A DNA stretch of 26,582 bases. Origin: DATLNF01 sp035536235. GTDB lineage: Bacteria; Actinomycetota; Actinomycetes; BP-191. Made by a program: the position numbers and the translations under genes. The stretch covers positions 1-26,582 of the forward strand of contig DATLOQ010000058.1 in assembly GCA_035536235.1 (NCBI GenBank), in the 5' to 3' direction. Shown here piece after piece: positions 8,091 through 15,804 of the stretch. The first letter of the stretch is position 1, and every line of letters begins with the position of its first letter. The notes under the pieces were generated by a model. It was given only the letters and a program-made list of their open reading frames with translations. It was not told the origin of the DNA and searched no databases.

Positions 8091-8596
8091 CGGGCGGCTG
8101 CCCGCGGGCTCATCGACACGGCCAGCAGGTCAGCGAACGCCGACGAGATGATGTCCTCGACGATCATGACGATCGCATCCGCGCCGGACGGCTGGTAGTA
8201 CCCCCGACGCAGGCCCACCGGCGCGAACCCGAACTGCCGGTAGAGCGCCTGCGCCGGCGAGTTGTCAGCGCGCACCTCCAGGCCCGCCCGCTCTGCGCCT
8301 CGCTGCCGCGCTTCGACGAGCAGCTCGCGCAGCAGCCGGCGACCGAGGCCCTGCCGCTGCTCGGTCTCGGCGACCGCCATCGTCTGGATGTACGCCTCGC
8401 CGTCGTACGCGGCGAGGCCGGCGTACCCGACGAGGGTCGCCTCCCGGGTCGCCACCACGTAGTGGGTGACCTTGTGCTGGGCGAGCTCGGACCAGAAGAG
8501 CTCAGCGGACCACGCGTCCTCGGTGAAGAGCTGACGCTCCAGCTCCATCGCTGCGTCGATGTCCCACCAGCGCATCCGGCGTACGACGATGGTCAC
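8087..8596 (-). CDS. rimI: Ribosomal protein S18-alanine N-acetyltransferase RimI-type
   Basis: A 169-residue GNAT-fold enzyme. It shows the N-terminal strand-helix of the fold with MELERQLF, the conserved EAYIQTMAVAETEQRQGLGRRLL region with the acetyl-CoA pyrophosphate-binding Q-x-x-G-x-G motif, then LEVRADNSPAQALYRQFGF, a hallmark of the RimI branch. RimI acetylates the N-terminus of S18, and the actinobacterial enzymes can accept other substrates. The start is the GTG at 8596 (MTIVVRRMRW), which overlaps the tsaB stop as GTGA; the frame is open further upstream but that would be inside tsaB. The C-terminal extension after the GYYQPSGADA motif, about 30 residues ending in RAAAR, is slightly longer than in E. 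coli RimI. It is embedded in the tsaB-tsaD operon, as is common. Confidence 0.94.
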   Translation of the reverse strand: MTIVVRRMRWWDIDAAMELERQLFTEDAWSAELFWSELAQHKVTHYVVATREATLVGYAGLAAYDGEAYIQTMAVAETEQRQGLGRRLLRELLVEARQRGAERAGLEVRADNSPAQALYRQFGFAPVGLRRGYYQPSGADAIVMIVEDIISSAFADLLAVSMSPRAAAR

Positions 8597-9264
8597 GGCT
8601 GCACCGGCTTGCGCGGCCCCGGAGTCTGCGCATCCGGACGGCGCAGGTAGAGCGGTGCCGTCGAGCTGGTGCCCCGGCCGGCCGCGGCGAGTCGAGCGAC
8701 CCATGCGGCCGACGGCGAGACATCCGCGGTGCCGGGGAATTCGCGGAAGGCGTCGGGATAGATCGAGCGGCCCAGCCCGACCACCTCACCGGTGAAGTCG
8801 CTGGCGCGCAGGTGCTCCGCAAGCGCATCGGGCTTGTCGACGGCGGCCGGACTCAGCGCGACCCCGTCCGCGGCGTACTGCGCCCAGTAGACCTCCCGGC
8901 GGCGGGCGTCTGTGACGACGACCACTGACGAGCCCACCACCTGCGCGGCAATGGCGTCGAGTGATCCCACTCCCACTACCTCGACGTCCAGGGCATGCCC
9001 TAACGCGCGGGCCGTCATCAGACCCACCCGCAGGCCGGTGAACGGCCCGGGACCCACTCCCACGGCGACCCTGCCCAGATCGCGGGGCCGGCAGCCCGCT
9101 GCCTGCAGCACCGCCTCGACCGCCGGTGCCAGCAGCTCGACATGCCGGTGGGGGGCGTGCTCATCGACGCACTGCACCACGGCCTGGTCGTCGGAACGGC
9201 CGCCGTCGTGCAGCGCGACGGAGGTGACGACTGACGAGGTGTCGATGGCGAGGGTGAGCACCAT
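8593..9264 (-). CDS. tsaB: tRNA threonylcarbamoyladenosine biosynthesis protein TsaB
   Basis: TsaB is the inactive ASKHA-fold partner that dimerises with TsaD and supports t6A formation. The 223-residue protein has LAIDTSS (5-11), the family signature GVGPGPFTGLRVGL (about 68-81) and SLDAIAAQV, followed by DARRREVYWAQY. The predicted start is the ATG at 9264; a GTG follows immediately as the second codon. Only AGGT lies upstream as a weak ribosome site, and a TAGGCT box ends 6 nt before the ATG, so a leaderless transcript is possible but unproven. It is the first gene of a minus-strand operon with rimI, tsaD and the ABM gene, all joined by GTGA overlaps. It diverges from bioA; the intervening 95 nt hold no recognised regulator site. 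Confidence 0.96.
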   Translation of the reverse strand: MVLTLAIDTSSVVTSVALHDGGRSDDQAVVQCVDEHAPHRHVELLAPAVEAVLQAAGCRPRDLGRVAVGVGPGPFTGLRVGLMTARALGHALDVEVVGVGSLDAIAAQVVGSSVVVVTDARRREVYWAQYAADGVALSPAAVDKPDALAEHLRASDFTGEVVGLGRSIYPDAFREFPGTADVSPSAAWVARLAAAGRGTSSTAPLYLRRPDAQTPGPRKPVQP

Positions 9265-9359
9265 CGACCTAGCCTATGTCGCACGTCACCGCCGCAGGGG
9301 CGCAGACTGCCGCTGCCGCGCGGGCCGGGCCGGCCCCGTCGCTCTGGCAGGATCCCACC

Positions 9360-10724
9360 GTGATCATCGACCGGGACGCGACGCATCGGACCGGCGTGGT
9401 CGAGGCCGATCTCGCGCATGTGTGGCATCCCTTCACCCAGCACGGGCACTGGCCGGACGAGCCCCCGCTGGTCATCGATCGTGGCCAAGGGGTATGGCTC
9501 TTCGACGACGCGGGTCGCCGCTATCTCGACGGCACGTCCTCGCTGTGGGTGCTCACCCACGGCCATCGTGAGCCCGCCATCGACGACGCCGTACGCCGCC
9601 AGCTCGACCGAGTCGCGCACTCGACGTTCCTCGGCCTCACCCACGGTCCCGGCGTCGAGCTTGCCGAGCGGCTCGTTGCCGTCGCACCGCCGGGTCTGTC
9701 CCGCGTGTTCTACGCCGGCGACGGCTCGAGCGCGGTCGAGGCAGCGCTCAAGATCTCGTTCCAGGCCGCGGCGCAGCGAGGCGAGCACCGCCCGCTCTAC
9801 GTCCATGTAGAGCACGGCTATCACGGCGACACCCTCGGCGCTGTCAGCGTCGGCGGCATCGACACGTTCTTCGCCACATTCCGGCCGATCCTGCTGGAGA
9901 CTCGACAAGCCGCCTCCCCCGGAACGCCCACGCCCGGCCAGGCTCTTGCCGAGCGCGCTGCAGTCGCCGTGGCTGATATCGAACGCGTCCTCGAAGCTGA
10001 GGGTGAGCGCACTGCGGCCGTTGTCGTCGAGCCGATCGTGCAGGCCGCTGGCGGGATCCTGGTCCATGACCCGGCCTACCTCCGCGGCGTGCGCGCCGCT
10101 TGTGACCGCCACGGCGCGCTGATGCTGGTCGACGAGGTCGCCACCGGAGTAGGGCGCACCGGCACCATGTGGGCCGTCGAGCAGGCCGGCGTGAGCCCCG
10201 ACCTGCTGGTCTGCGGAAAAGGGCTCACCGGCGGCTACCTCCCGCTCGCTGCAGTGCTCGCGACGGAGGAGGTGTACGAGGCGTTCCTCGGCCGGCACGA
10301 GGACCTGCGGACGTTCTTCCACGGCCACACCTACACCGCCAACCCGCTCGCCTGCGCCGCGGCGATCGCCAACCTGGACCTGATGGCGGAGCGCGACACC
10401 GTCGGGCACGCCCGCCAGGTGGGCTCCTGGATCGGCGATGCGCTGCACCGCCTCGACGGGCGGAAGGGGGTGGCCGGCGTACGCCGAGCCGGCACGATGA
10501 CCGGCATCGCCCTGACGAAGGCCGACGGCGCACCGCTCGAGCCCGCCCTGCGGGCCGGCTGGCAGGTGAGTCGCCGCGCCCGCGACCACGGAGTGCTGAT
10601 TCGAGCACTCGGCGACGTGGTCGTGCTGATGCCGCCGCTGGCCATCACGTACGACGACCTGATGCTGCTGACCGATGTCGTGATCGCGAGCGTCGAAGCA
10701 GTGCTCGACGGCCTGCTGCCGTGA
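9360..10724 (+). CDS. bioA: Adenosylmethionine-8-amino-7-oxononanoate aminotransferase BioA
   Basis: BioA is a class III PLP-dependent transaminase that converts KAPA to DAPA in biotin synthesis, using S-adenosylmethionine as amino donor. The sequence shows the BioA signature HVWHPFTQH near the N-terminus, GTSSLWVLTHGHREP, YAGDGSSAVEAALK (PLP phosphate loop), VEHGYHGDT, VDEVATGVGRTG and the Schiff-base lysine in CGKGLTGGYLPLA (K287), then FFHGHTYTANPLA. I chose the GTG at 9360 (454 residues), which puts about 16 residues before the conserved HVWHP. An ATG at 9276 would add 28 residues of Ala-rich, non-conserved sequence and has no ribosome site. The stop overlaps the bioF start. First gene of the bioA-bioF-bioD operon. 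Confidence 0.96.
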   Translation: MIIDRDATHRTGVVEADLAHVWHPFTQHGHWPDEPPLVIDRGQGVWLFDDAGRRYLDGTSSLWVLTHGHREPAIDDAVRRQLDRVAHSTFLGLTHGPGVELAERLVAVAPPGLSRVFYAGDGSSAVEAALKISFQAAAQRGEHRPLYVHVEHGYHGDTLGAVSVGGIDTFFATFRPILLETRQAASPGTPTPGQALAERAAVAVADIERVLEAEGERTAAVVVEPIVQAAGGILVHDPAYLRGVRAACDRHGALMLVDEVATGVGRTGTMWAVEQAGVSPDLLVCGKGLTGGYLPLAAVLATEEVYEAFLGRHEDLRTFFHGHTYTANPLACAAAIANLDLMAERDTVGHARQVGSWIGDALHRLDGRKGVAGVRRAGTMTGIALTKADGAPLEPALRAGWQVSRRARDHGVLIRALGDVVVLMPPLAITYDDLMLLTDVVIASVEAVLDGLLP

Positions 10725-11884
10725 CCTGGGAGGACCCCCTGGGCTGGCTGGGGCCGGCCGCCGCAGCCAGAGCGGCTGCCGGAGTGCACCGCGAGCTTCG
10801 CCCCCGTCAGGTGCGAGGCGGCTTGCTCGACGTGGCCGGGAACGACTACCTCGGTCTGTCCACGCATCCAGCGGTGGTCGCAGCGGGCCATGCTGCGCTC
10901 GACACGTGGGGGGCCGGTGCGACCGGGTCCCGCCTGGTGACCGGCACGACTGCGGTGCACGCCGAGCTGGAGCAACAGCTGGCTCTGTTCACCGGCGCAC
11001 CCGCGGCATTGGTCTTCTCGTCCGGATATCTCGCCAATCTCGCCGCAGTGGCCGCGGTCGTCGGTGCCGGCGGCCTCCTCGTGTCCGACGAGCGAGCGCA
11101 TGCCTCGCTGATCGACGCTGCTCGGCTCTGTCGTGCCGACGTGGTGGTCGCGCCGCACGCCGACCTGGCCGCCGTCGACCGCATCCTGGCTGCCCACCAC
11201 GGCAGGAGCCTGGCGGTGGTAACCGAGTCGGTGAGCTCCGCCGACGGGGATCTCGTCGAGCTCGCGCCCCTGCACGGCGTCGTACGACGCCACGGCGGCG
11301 TGCTCCTCGTGGATGACGCTCATGGCATCGGTGTCGTCGGTGCCGGCGGCGTCGGAGCCGTGGCGGCGGCCGGCCTGGCCGGTGAGCCGGACGTCGTGGT
11401 CACCATCACCCTGTCGAAGGCTCTGGGTGCGCAGGGCGGCGCGGTGCTCTGTCGGAAGGACCTGGTCGAGCACCTCATCAACACCGGCCGCAGCTTCATC
11501 TTCGACACCGGGCTAGCACCGGTGAGCGCCGCTTCAGCGCTCGCGGCGCTGGACCAGCTGGTCGCCGAGCCCGGCCTCGCTGCCCGTGTGCGCGAACGAG
11601 CCAAGGACATCGACGCACTCGCCCGCGAGCGCGGCCTGGCCAGCCGCCGACCCGATGCAGCGGTCGTGCCCGTCATGGTGGGAGATGCCGGCCTCGCGTC
11701 GGCTGCGGCCCGCACAGCAGCCCAGGTCGGTGTGCACGTGGGGTGCTTCCGACCCCCGTCGGTGCCTGCCGGCACGTCTCGGCTGCGGCTGACCGCGCGT
11801 GCCGACCTCAGCCCCGACGACCTCGAGCTCGTGGCATCCGCGCTGGATGCAGTCGCGCAGCTCTGCCTCGGTGCGCGCTCGTGA
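10721..11884 (+). CDS. bioF: 8-amino-7-oxononanoate synthase BioF
   Basis: BioF is a PLP enzyme of the alpha-oxoamine synthase family that condenses pimeloyl-CoA or pimeloyl-ACP with L-alanine to give KAPA. The 387-residue protein shows NDYLGLSTHP (41-50), GATGSRLVTGTTAVH (66-80), ALVFSSGYLANLA, VTESVSSADGD, VDDAHGIGVVG (about 197-207, with the PLP-contacting Asp and His), and the lysine of TITLSKALGAQGG (K233). The start GTG at 10721 overlaps the bioA stop as GTGA; the frame is open far upstream but inside bioA. The length fits the family. The first 35 residues, Ala- and Arg-rich, are the least conserved part. The next gene, bioD, overlaps in the same way, so the three are translationally coupled. 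Confidence 0.97.
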   Translation: MTWEDPLGWLGPAAAARAAAGVHRELRPRQVRGGLLDVAGNDYLGLSTHPAVVAAGHAALDTWGAGATGSRLVTGTTAVHAELEQQLALFTGAPAALVFSSGYLANLAAVAAVVGAGGLLVSDERAHASLIDAARLCRADVVVAPHADLAAVDRILAAHHGRSLAVVTESVSSADGDLVELAPLHGVVRRHGGVLLVDDAHGIGVVGAGGVGAVAAAGLAGEPDVVVTITLSKALGAQGGAVLCRKDLVEHLINTGRSFIFDTGLAPVSAASALAALDQLVAEPGLAARVRERAKDIDALARERGLASRRPDAAVVPVMVGDAGLASAAARTAAQVGVHVGCFRPPSVPAGTSRLRLTARADLSPDDLELVASALDAVAQLCLGARS

Positions 11885-12621
11885 GCATCGTCGTCGTCTC
11901 TGCCACCGGCACCGGGGTCGGCAAGACCGTGGTGAGCGCGGCACTGGTGTCCGTCGCCCTGCACAGAGGTCGGTCAGTGGCCTACGTCAAGGTCGCCCAG
12001 ACGGGTTCCCGACTTCCGGCGCCTGCCGACCGCGACACGGTCTGCCGGCTGTCGGGCCTGCACGAGACGTCAGCGCACGTCGGCGCCACCTTTCCCGAAC
12101 CGATGTCGCCGGAGGCCGCCGCCCGCGCCGCGGAGGTGCCCCCCGTGCAGATACACGCAGTAGCCGAGCTCACCCTCGGCCTCGCCACGCGCCACGATCT
12201 GGTCGTGGTGGAAGGCGCCGGCGGCCTCTTGGTGCGCTTCGACTCGGCCGGCACCACGTTGGCCGACCTGGCCGGGCTCCTCGACGCACCCGTGATCGTC
12301 GTCGTGGCCGCGGGGCTCGGCACCCTCAACCACACCGCTCTCACCCTCGAAGCGCTGGCGCATCGCGGATTGCCGCTGGGCGGGGTGGTCATCGGGTCAT
12401 GGCCCCGGACGCCCGGTCAGGTCGAGCGGAGCAATGTGGCCGACCTGGAGACCGCCGCCGCGCAGCCACTCGCCGGAGCACTGCCGGCGCGCGCAGCGGG
12501 GCTCGGCGTCACTCGCTTCCGGGAGGCCGCCGTTCACGGGCTCTCGCCGGCGTACGGCGGGACCTTCGACTCGGCCGGGCTGCTCAGCTCCTCCCGAAGC
12601 GGTCCACCAGCTCGCGCTTGA
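11881..12621 (+). CDS. bioD: Dethiobiotin synthetase BioD
   Basis: BioD closes the ureido ring of dethiobiotin from DAPA, CO2 and ATP. The 246-residue protein starts at the GTG (11881) overlapping the bioF stop. It has the P-loop ATGTGVGKT (8-16), the KVAQTG substrate-lysine motif, the switch-like VVVEGAGGLLV, LVSVALHRGRSVAYVK between them, and VIVVVAAGLGTLNHTALT, all as expected. The C-terminus (about the last 13 residues, Ser/Arg/Pro-rich) reads over the 3' end of the oppositely oriented acyl-CoA ligase gene for 38 nt and is probably non-essential. bioB, needed for the final step, is not in this window, nor are bioC or bioH. Confidence 0.96.
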   Translation: MSIVVVSATGTGVGKTVVSAALVSVALHRGRSVAYVKVAQTGSRLPAPADRDTVCRLSGLHETSAHVGATFPEPMSPEAAARAAEVPPVQIHAVAELTLGLATRHDLVVVEGAGGLLVRFDSAGTTLADLAGLLDAPVIVVVAAGLGTLNHTALTLEALAHRGLPLGGVVIGSWPRTPGQVERSNVADLETAAAQPLAGALPARAAGLGVTRFREAAVHGLSPAYGGTFDSAGLLSSSRSGPPARA

Positions 12622-14125
12622 GGACCTTGCCGGACGGCCCGAGTGGAAACGCGTCGACGATGTGCACGATGCGCGGGTACTTGTACTTCGCCAGGTGCTC
12701 CTTCGACCACTCGATGATGTCCGTCTTCAGGGCCTCGTCGTCCGCCGCAGCGTCGGGCGCCTTGATGACACAGGCGCAGACCTCCTCGCCGTGGGTGTCG
12801 TCCGGCACCGCGATGACGGCCACCTGCCCGATGGCCGGGTGCCGGAGCAGCACTTCCTCCACTTCGCGCGGGTACACGTTGAAGCCACCCCGCAGGACCA
12901 TGTCCTTCTTGCGGTCGACGATGGTGACGAAGCCCTCGGCGTCCTTGGTGCCCAGGTCGCCGGATCGAAACCACCCGTCGACGATCGCGGCCGCGGTCGC
13001 CTCCGGCTTGTTGAGGTATCCCGCGAAGATGTTGTGGCCGCGGATGACCACCTCTCCCAGCTCACCGCTGGGCAGCAGCTCGATGTGGTCCTCGACATCA
13101 GCCTTGGCGATCTCCACGTCGACTCCCCAGATCGGCGTCCCGACGGTCCCGGGCTTGCGCCCGATCCTGGGCTGGTTGAACGTGGCGACCGGAGAGGTCT
13201 CGGTCAGGCCGTAGCCCTCGTTGATGTCGGCACCGAAGACGTCCTTGAACGACTCGAGCACGGTGAGAGGTAGGGACGCGCCGCCGGACAGGGCGCTCTT
13301 GAGCTGGGGACGCTTGTCGTCGGCTCGTGCCGCCTCCAGGAGGCCGATGTACATGGTCGGCACCCCCATGAAGATCGTGCACTTCTCCTTCACCAACAGC
13401 TCGAGCGCACCGGCACCGTCGAACCTGGGCATCAGCACGACGGTCGCACCCACGCGGAACGCGGTGTTCATGCAGCATGTCTGGCCGAAGGTGTGGAAGA
13501 GGGGCAGGCAGCCGAGGATCACGTCGTCCCTCGTGACGTCGAAGGAGTCGATCACCGAGACGTCGACGTTGAGCAGCACGTTGAGATGCGTGAGCGTCGC
13601 GCCCTTGGGCTTCCCCGTCGTGCCTGAGGTGTAGAGCACGACCGCCACGTCGCCCGGCTCTCGCATGACATAGCTGTCGATCGGGGTCGCCGTCTGGGCC
13701 AGCGCGTCAATCCGCTCCACCTGCGCATCACCGCCGTCCAGCACACTGAGTACCGGCACGCCGGCCAGCTCTGCGCCCTTAGCGCCCTCACCGAGCAGTG
13801 GTGCCGCGCAGATGAGGACTTTCGCGCCGGAGTCCTCGAGGACGTACGCGATCTCCTCGGAGGTGAGCAGAGCGTGCACCGGTACGGCGACAGCGCCGAG
13901 CGCGAGCGCGCCGAAGTAGGCGAATGGGAAATGCGGTGTGTTCGGCAGCAGCAGCGCGACCTTGTCGCCAGGGGCCACGCCGCGGTCGCGCAGGACGGCG
14001 GCGTACTGCCGGGCGATGTGCCAGACCTGCTGGTAGGTCAGCTTGGTCTCGCCGAGGATGAGCGCAATGCGATCGCTGTGCCGCTGCGCGGACTCAGCCA
14101 GAATGCTCGCGAGACTCAGACCCAC
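12584..14125 (-). CDS. AMP-forming acyl-CoA ligase (FadD-like)
   Basis: A 513-residue member of the ANL (acyl-CoA synthetase) superfamily, expected to activate a carboxylic acid to an acyl-AMP and then an acyl-CoA. Motifs in order: P-loop YTSGTTGKPKGA (165-176), the acyl-pocket region LPLFHTFGQ (208-216), GYGLTETSP (304-312), GWFRSGDLG, the hinge VDRKKDMVLRGGFNVYP, and the catalytic lysine of GPSGKVLKREL (K500). The GTG at 14125 has an excellent GGAGGT ribosome site 6 nt upstream. The chain-length specificity cannot be read. It lies 87 nt downstream of tsaE on the same strand and converges with bioD, overlapping its end by 38 nt. A pimeloyl-CoA ligase role for biotin synthesis is conceivable because BioF needs pimeloyl-CoA/ACP, but the two genes are not in one operon. 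A general fatty-acid ligase is more likely. Confidence 0.93.
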   Translation of the reverse strand: MGLSLASILAESAQRHSDRIALILGETKLTYQQVWHIARQYAAVLRDRGVAPGDKVALLLPNTPHFPFAYFGALALGAVAVPVHALLTSEEIAYVLEDSGAKVLICAAPLLGEGAKGAELAGVPVLSVLDGGDAQVERIDALAQTATPIDSYVMREPGDVAVVLYTSGTTGKPKGATLTHLNVLLNVDVSVIDSFDVTRDDVILGCLPLFHTFGQTCCMNTAFRVGATVVLMPRFDGAGALELLVKEKCTIFMGVPTMYIGLLEAARADDKRPQLKSALSGGASLPLTVLESFKDVFGADINEGYGLTETSPVATFNQPRIGRKPGTVGTPIWGVDVEIAKADVEDHIELLPSGELGEVVIRGHNIFAGYLNKPEATAAAIVDGWFRSGDLGTKDAEGFVTIVDRKKDMVLRGGFNVYPREVEEVLLRHPAIGQVAVIAVPDDTHGEEVCACVIKAPDAAADDEALKTDIIEWSKEHLAKYKYPRIVHIVDAFPLGPSGKVLKRELVDRFGRS

Positions 14126-14212
14126 TGTGTGACCTCCGTTAGCTGCCGGTGTCGAAAGATCGGCGTCGGAAGGCGGATCAGCGCGGGCGCGCCGCCTACC
14201 CCCGGCATTCGA

Positions 14213-14737
14213 TCACTCTTCTGGTTCGGTGCCCAGGGGCAGTCCCGGAGGATCGCTGATCGCCTCGAGGTCTGCGGCGGACCAACGAGTGCCGGCGGTG
14301 CAGATCTGCACCATCCTGACCTCGTCATCGGGCCGTCGCGCTAGCTTCACCTCGAGGAATGCGTCAGCGAGCATCTCGGTCAGACCGGCTCCCCACTCCA
14401 CGACGGTAAGCGAGTCTTCGAGCTCGGCATCCAAGTCGAGGTCGTCGACCTCGCCCACACTGGCGAGGCGGTACGCGTCGACGTGCACGAGGGGCAGCCG
14501 GCCCCCCCGGTGCACCCGGGCGATGACGAAAGTCGGCGACGTGACAGGGCCCCGCACTCCTAGCTCCGCGCCGATCCCCTGCGCCAGCACGGTCTTGCCG
14601 GACCCGAGGGGACCGGTGAGCAGCACCAGGTCCCCGGGCAGGCAGCGCGACGCGATGCGGCGACCCAGCTCGTGCATCTGCTCCGGGGTGCTGATCTCCA
14701 CGGGCTTCCCCCGCGCGGCGGAAGCGGCGCCGATCAC
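14213..14737 (-). CDS. tsaE: tRNA threonylcarbamoyladenosine biosynthesis ATPase TsaE
   Basis: TsaE is the small P-loop ATPase that regenerates the TsaB-TsaD complex for t6A formation. The 174-residue protein has Walker A GPLGSGKT (42-49), then SPTFVIARVH, the HVDAYRL motif and the Walker B-like LTVVEWGAGL. Its N-terminal block PEQMHELGRRIA is typical of the family. The GTG start at 14737 overlaps the hydrolase stop as GTGA. An acidic tail (GTEPEE) ends the protein. tsaE usually sits directly next to tsaB in actinomycetes; here the acyl-CoA ligase and the bioAFD operon lie between them. It is the last gene of the minus-strand run that begins with glmS. Confidence 0.97.
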   Translation of the reverse strand: MIGAASAARGKPVEISTPEQMHELGRRIASRCLPGDLVLLTGPLGSGKTVLAQGIGAELGVRGPVTSPTFVIARVHRGGRLPLVHVDAYRLASVGEVDDLDLDAELEDSLTVVEWGAGLTEMLADAFLEVKLARRPDDEVRMVQICTAGTRWSAADLEAISDPPGLPLGTEPEE

Positions 14738-15804
14738 GCGCCCCGGCCCGCGGCGCGGGCGCGCTCCTTGGTGATCCGCCGGAAGAAGGCCCGGAGGTGC
14801 AGGTTGACCAGAGGCGCCCGCTCGAACATCACCATGTGCCCGGCCCCCTCGAAGGTGATGAGCTCCGCCCCGCTCGCGCGCGCCACGATCTCGCGAGCAT
14901 GCGACAGCGGCGTGAGCCGGTCGTCCGCACCGGCGAGGACGAGCACCGGCACCGTGCCCAGGGTGGCCAGGGCCTCGAACTTGTCGTGCACGGGGAAGGT
15001 CCCGCTGAACGATGAGATCACCTGAATCGGAGTGGCCGCGATCATCCGCTCGACGAACTCCACCTGCGCAGGGCTGGCGTTCGCCCCGAATCCGGTGAAC
15101 CGGTTGAGCAGGAAGGACACGTCGCTGCCCATCCGCCGGCCGCGCTCGATCCAGCGGCTCCGCTTCGTCGCGATGGCCTGCAGCCGTGGCAGCACCTGGT
15201 TGGTCAGCACGGCGGTCGCCCGGATCGACAGCGCCGGGCCGATGTCGATGAGCCGCCCGGCCGACGTGCCGATGAGGACGACGCCCACCACCCGGGTCCC
15301 GAAGAGATCAGCCCGCTGGTCGGCCAGGGCCATGATCGTCATACCGCCCATGGAATGACCCACGAGCGCCACCGGGCCGGTGGGGGCGACCTCATCGAGG
15401 AGGTGACCGAGGTCGCGACCGAGCTGGTCGATCGAGTGCTGGGCGGAGTCCCCCAGGGTGCTGCGCCCATGGGCGCGATGGTCGTAGAAGACCAGGCGGG
15501 CCACATCGTCGAGGTCCTTGCGCTGGTAGTGCCAGCTGGCCAGGGACAGCGCCCAGCCGTGGCAGAACACGACGGTGAGGGGACCGGATCCGGTCTCCTC
15601 GACGTGCAGCACGACGCCGTCCGGCAGCGTGACCACCGAGGTGCGCCCAGGCAGCCGGCCGAACGGCTCGGCGGCCTCTGGATCCGGACGCAGCCGGGTG
15701 CGCCCCACCACCAGCTTCTCCAACGCGACGCCGGCGGCGATGCCGGCCGCTACGGACCCGACGACTCCTCCCGCGACGAGCCCTCGCGTCGTACGGCCGC
15801 TCAT
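14734..15804 (-). CDS. Alpha/beta hydrolase with N-terminal membrane segment
   Basis: A 356-residue alpha/beta-hydrolase-fold protein of unknown substrate. Residues 8-28 are a Gly/Ala/Val-rich hydrophobic segment that could be a membrane anchor or uncleaved signal. The fold signatures are VFCHGWALS (oxyanion-hole HG, 80-88), FYDHRAHGRS, the nucleophile elbow GHSMGG (S151), the acid at GADDRLTP (D294 or D295) and the catalytic His of GAGHMVMFE (H323). The catalytic triad looks complete. A hydrolase at this place, between alr and tsaE, is conserved in many actinomycetes, but its substrate is not established. The ATG at 15804 overlaps the alr stop as ATGA, and its ribosome site, GAGGGA, lies inside the 24-bp repeat at the end of alr. 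The downstream tsaE start overlaps its stop. Confidence 0.95.
   Translation of the reverse strand: MSGRTTRGLVAGGVVGSVAAGIAAGVALEKLVVGRTRLRPDPEAAEPFGRLPGRTSVVTLPDGVVLHVEETGSGPLTVVFCHGWALSLASWHYQRKDLDDVARLVFYDHRAHGRSTLGDSAQHSIDQLGRDLGHLLDEVAPTGPVALVGHSMGGMTIMALADQRADLFGTRVVGVVLIGTSAGRLIDIGPALSIRATAVLTNQVLPRLQAIATKRSRWIERGRRMGSDVSFLLNRFTGFGANASPAQVEFVERMIAATPIQVISSFSGTFPVHDKFEALATLGTVPVLVLAGADDRLTPLSHAREIVARASGAELITFEGAGHMVMFERAPLVNLHLRAFFRRITKERARAAGRGA

Noticed and set aside
9276..9359. Longer bioA beginning at the ATG at 9276
   Set aside because: The added 28 residues are Ala-rich and lack conservation landmarks, and no ribosome site precedes the ATG. It remains possible if the transcript is leaderless.
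9265..9359. Biotin-responsive operator (BirA, BioR or BioQ type) upstream of bioA
   Set aside because: No inverted repeat resembling the known sites was seen; only a GC-rich GGGCCGGCCC palindrome, which is not specific.
9018..10589. Minus-strand open frame (523 codons) across bioA and tsaB
   Set aside because: It is antisense to the well-supported bioA and runs into tsaB in the wrong frame; no family signature.
14126..14212. Intrinsic terminator between tsaE and the acyl-CoA ligase
   Set aside because: Only a weak 5-bp GGCGG/CCGCC pairing with a long loop and no U-tract was found; read-through into the ligase gene is possible.
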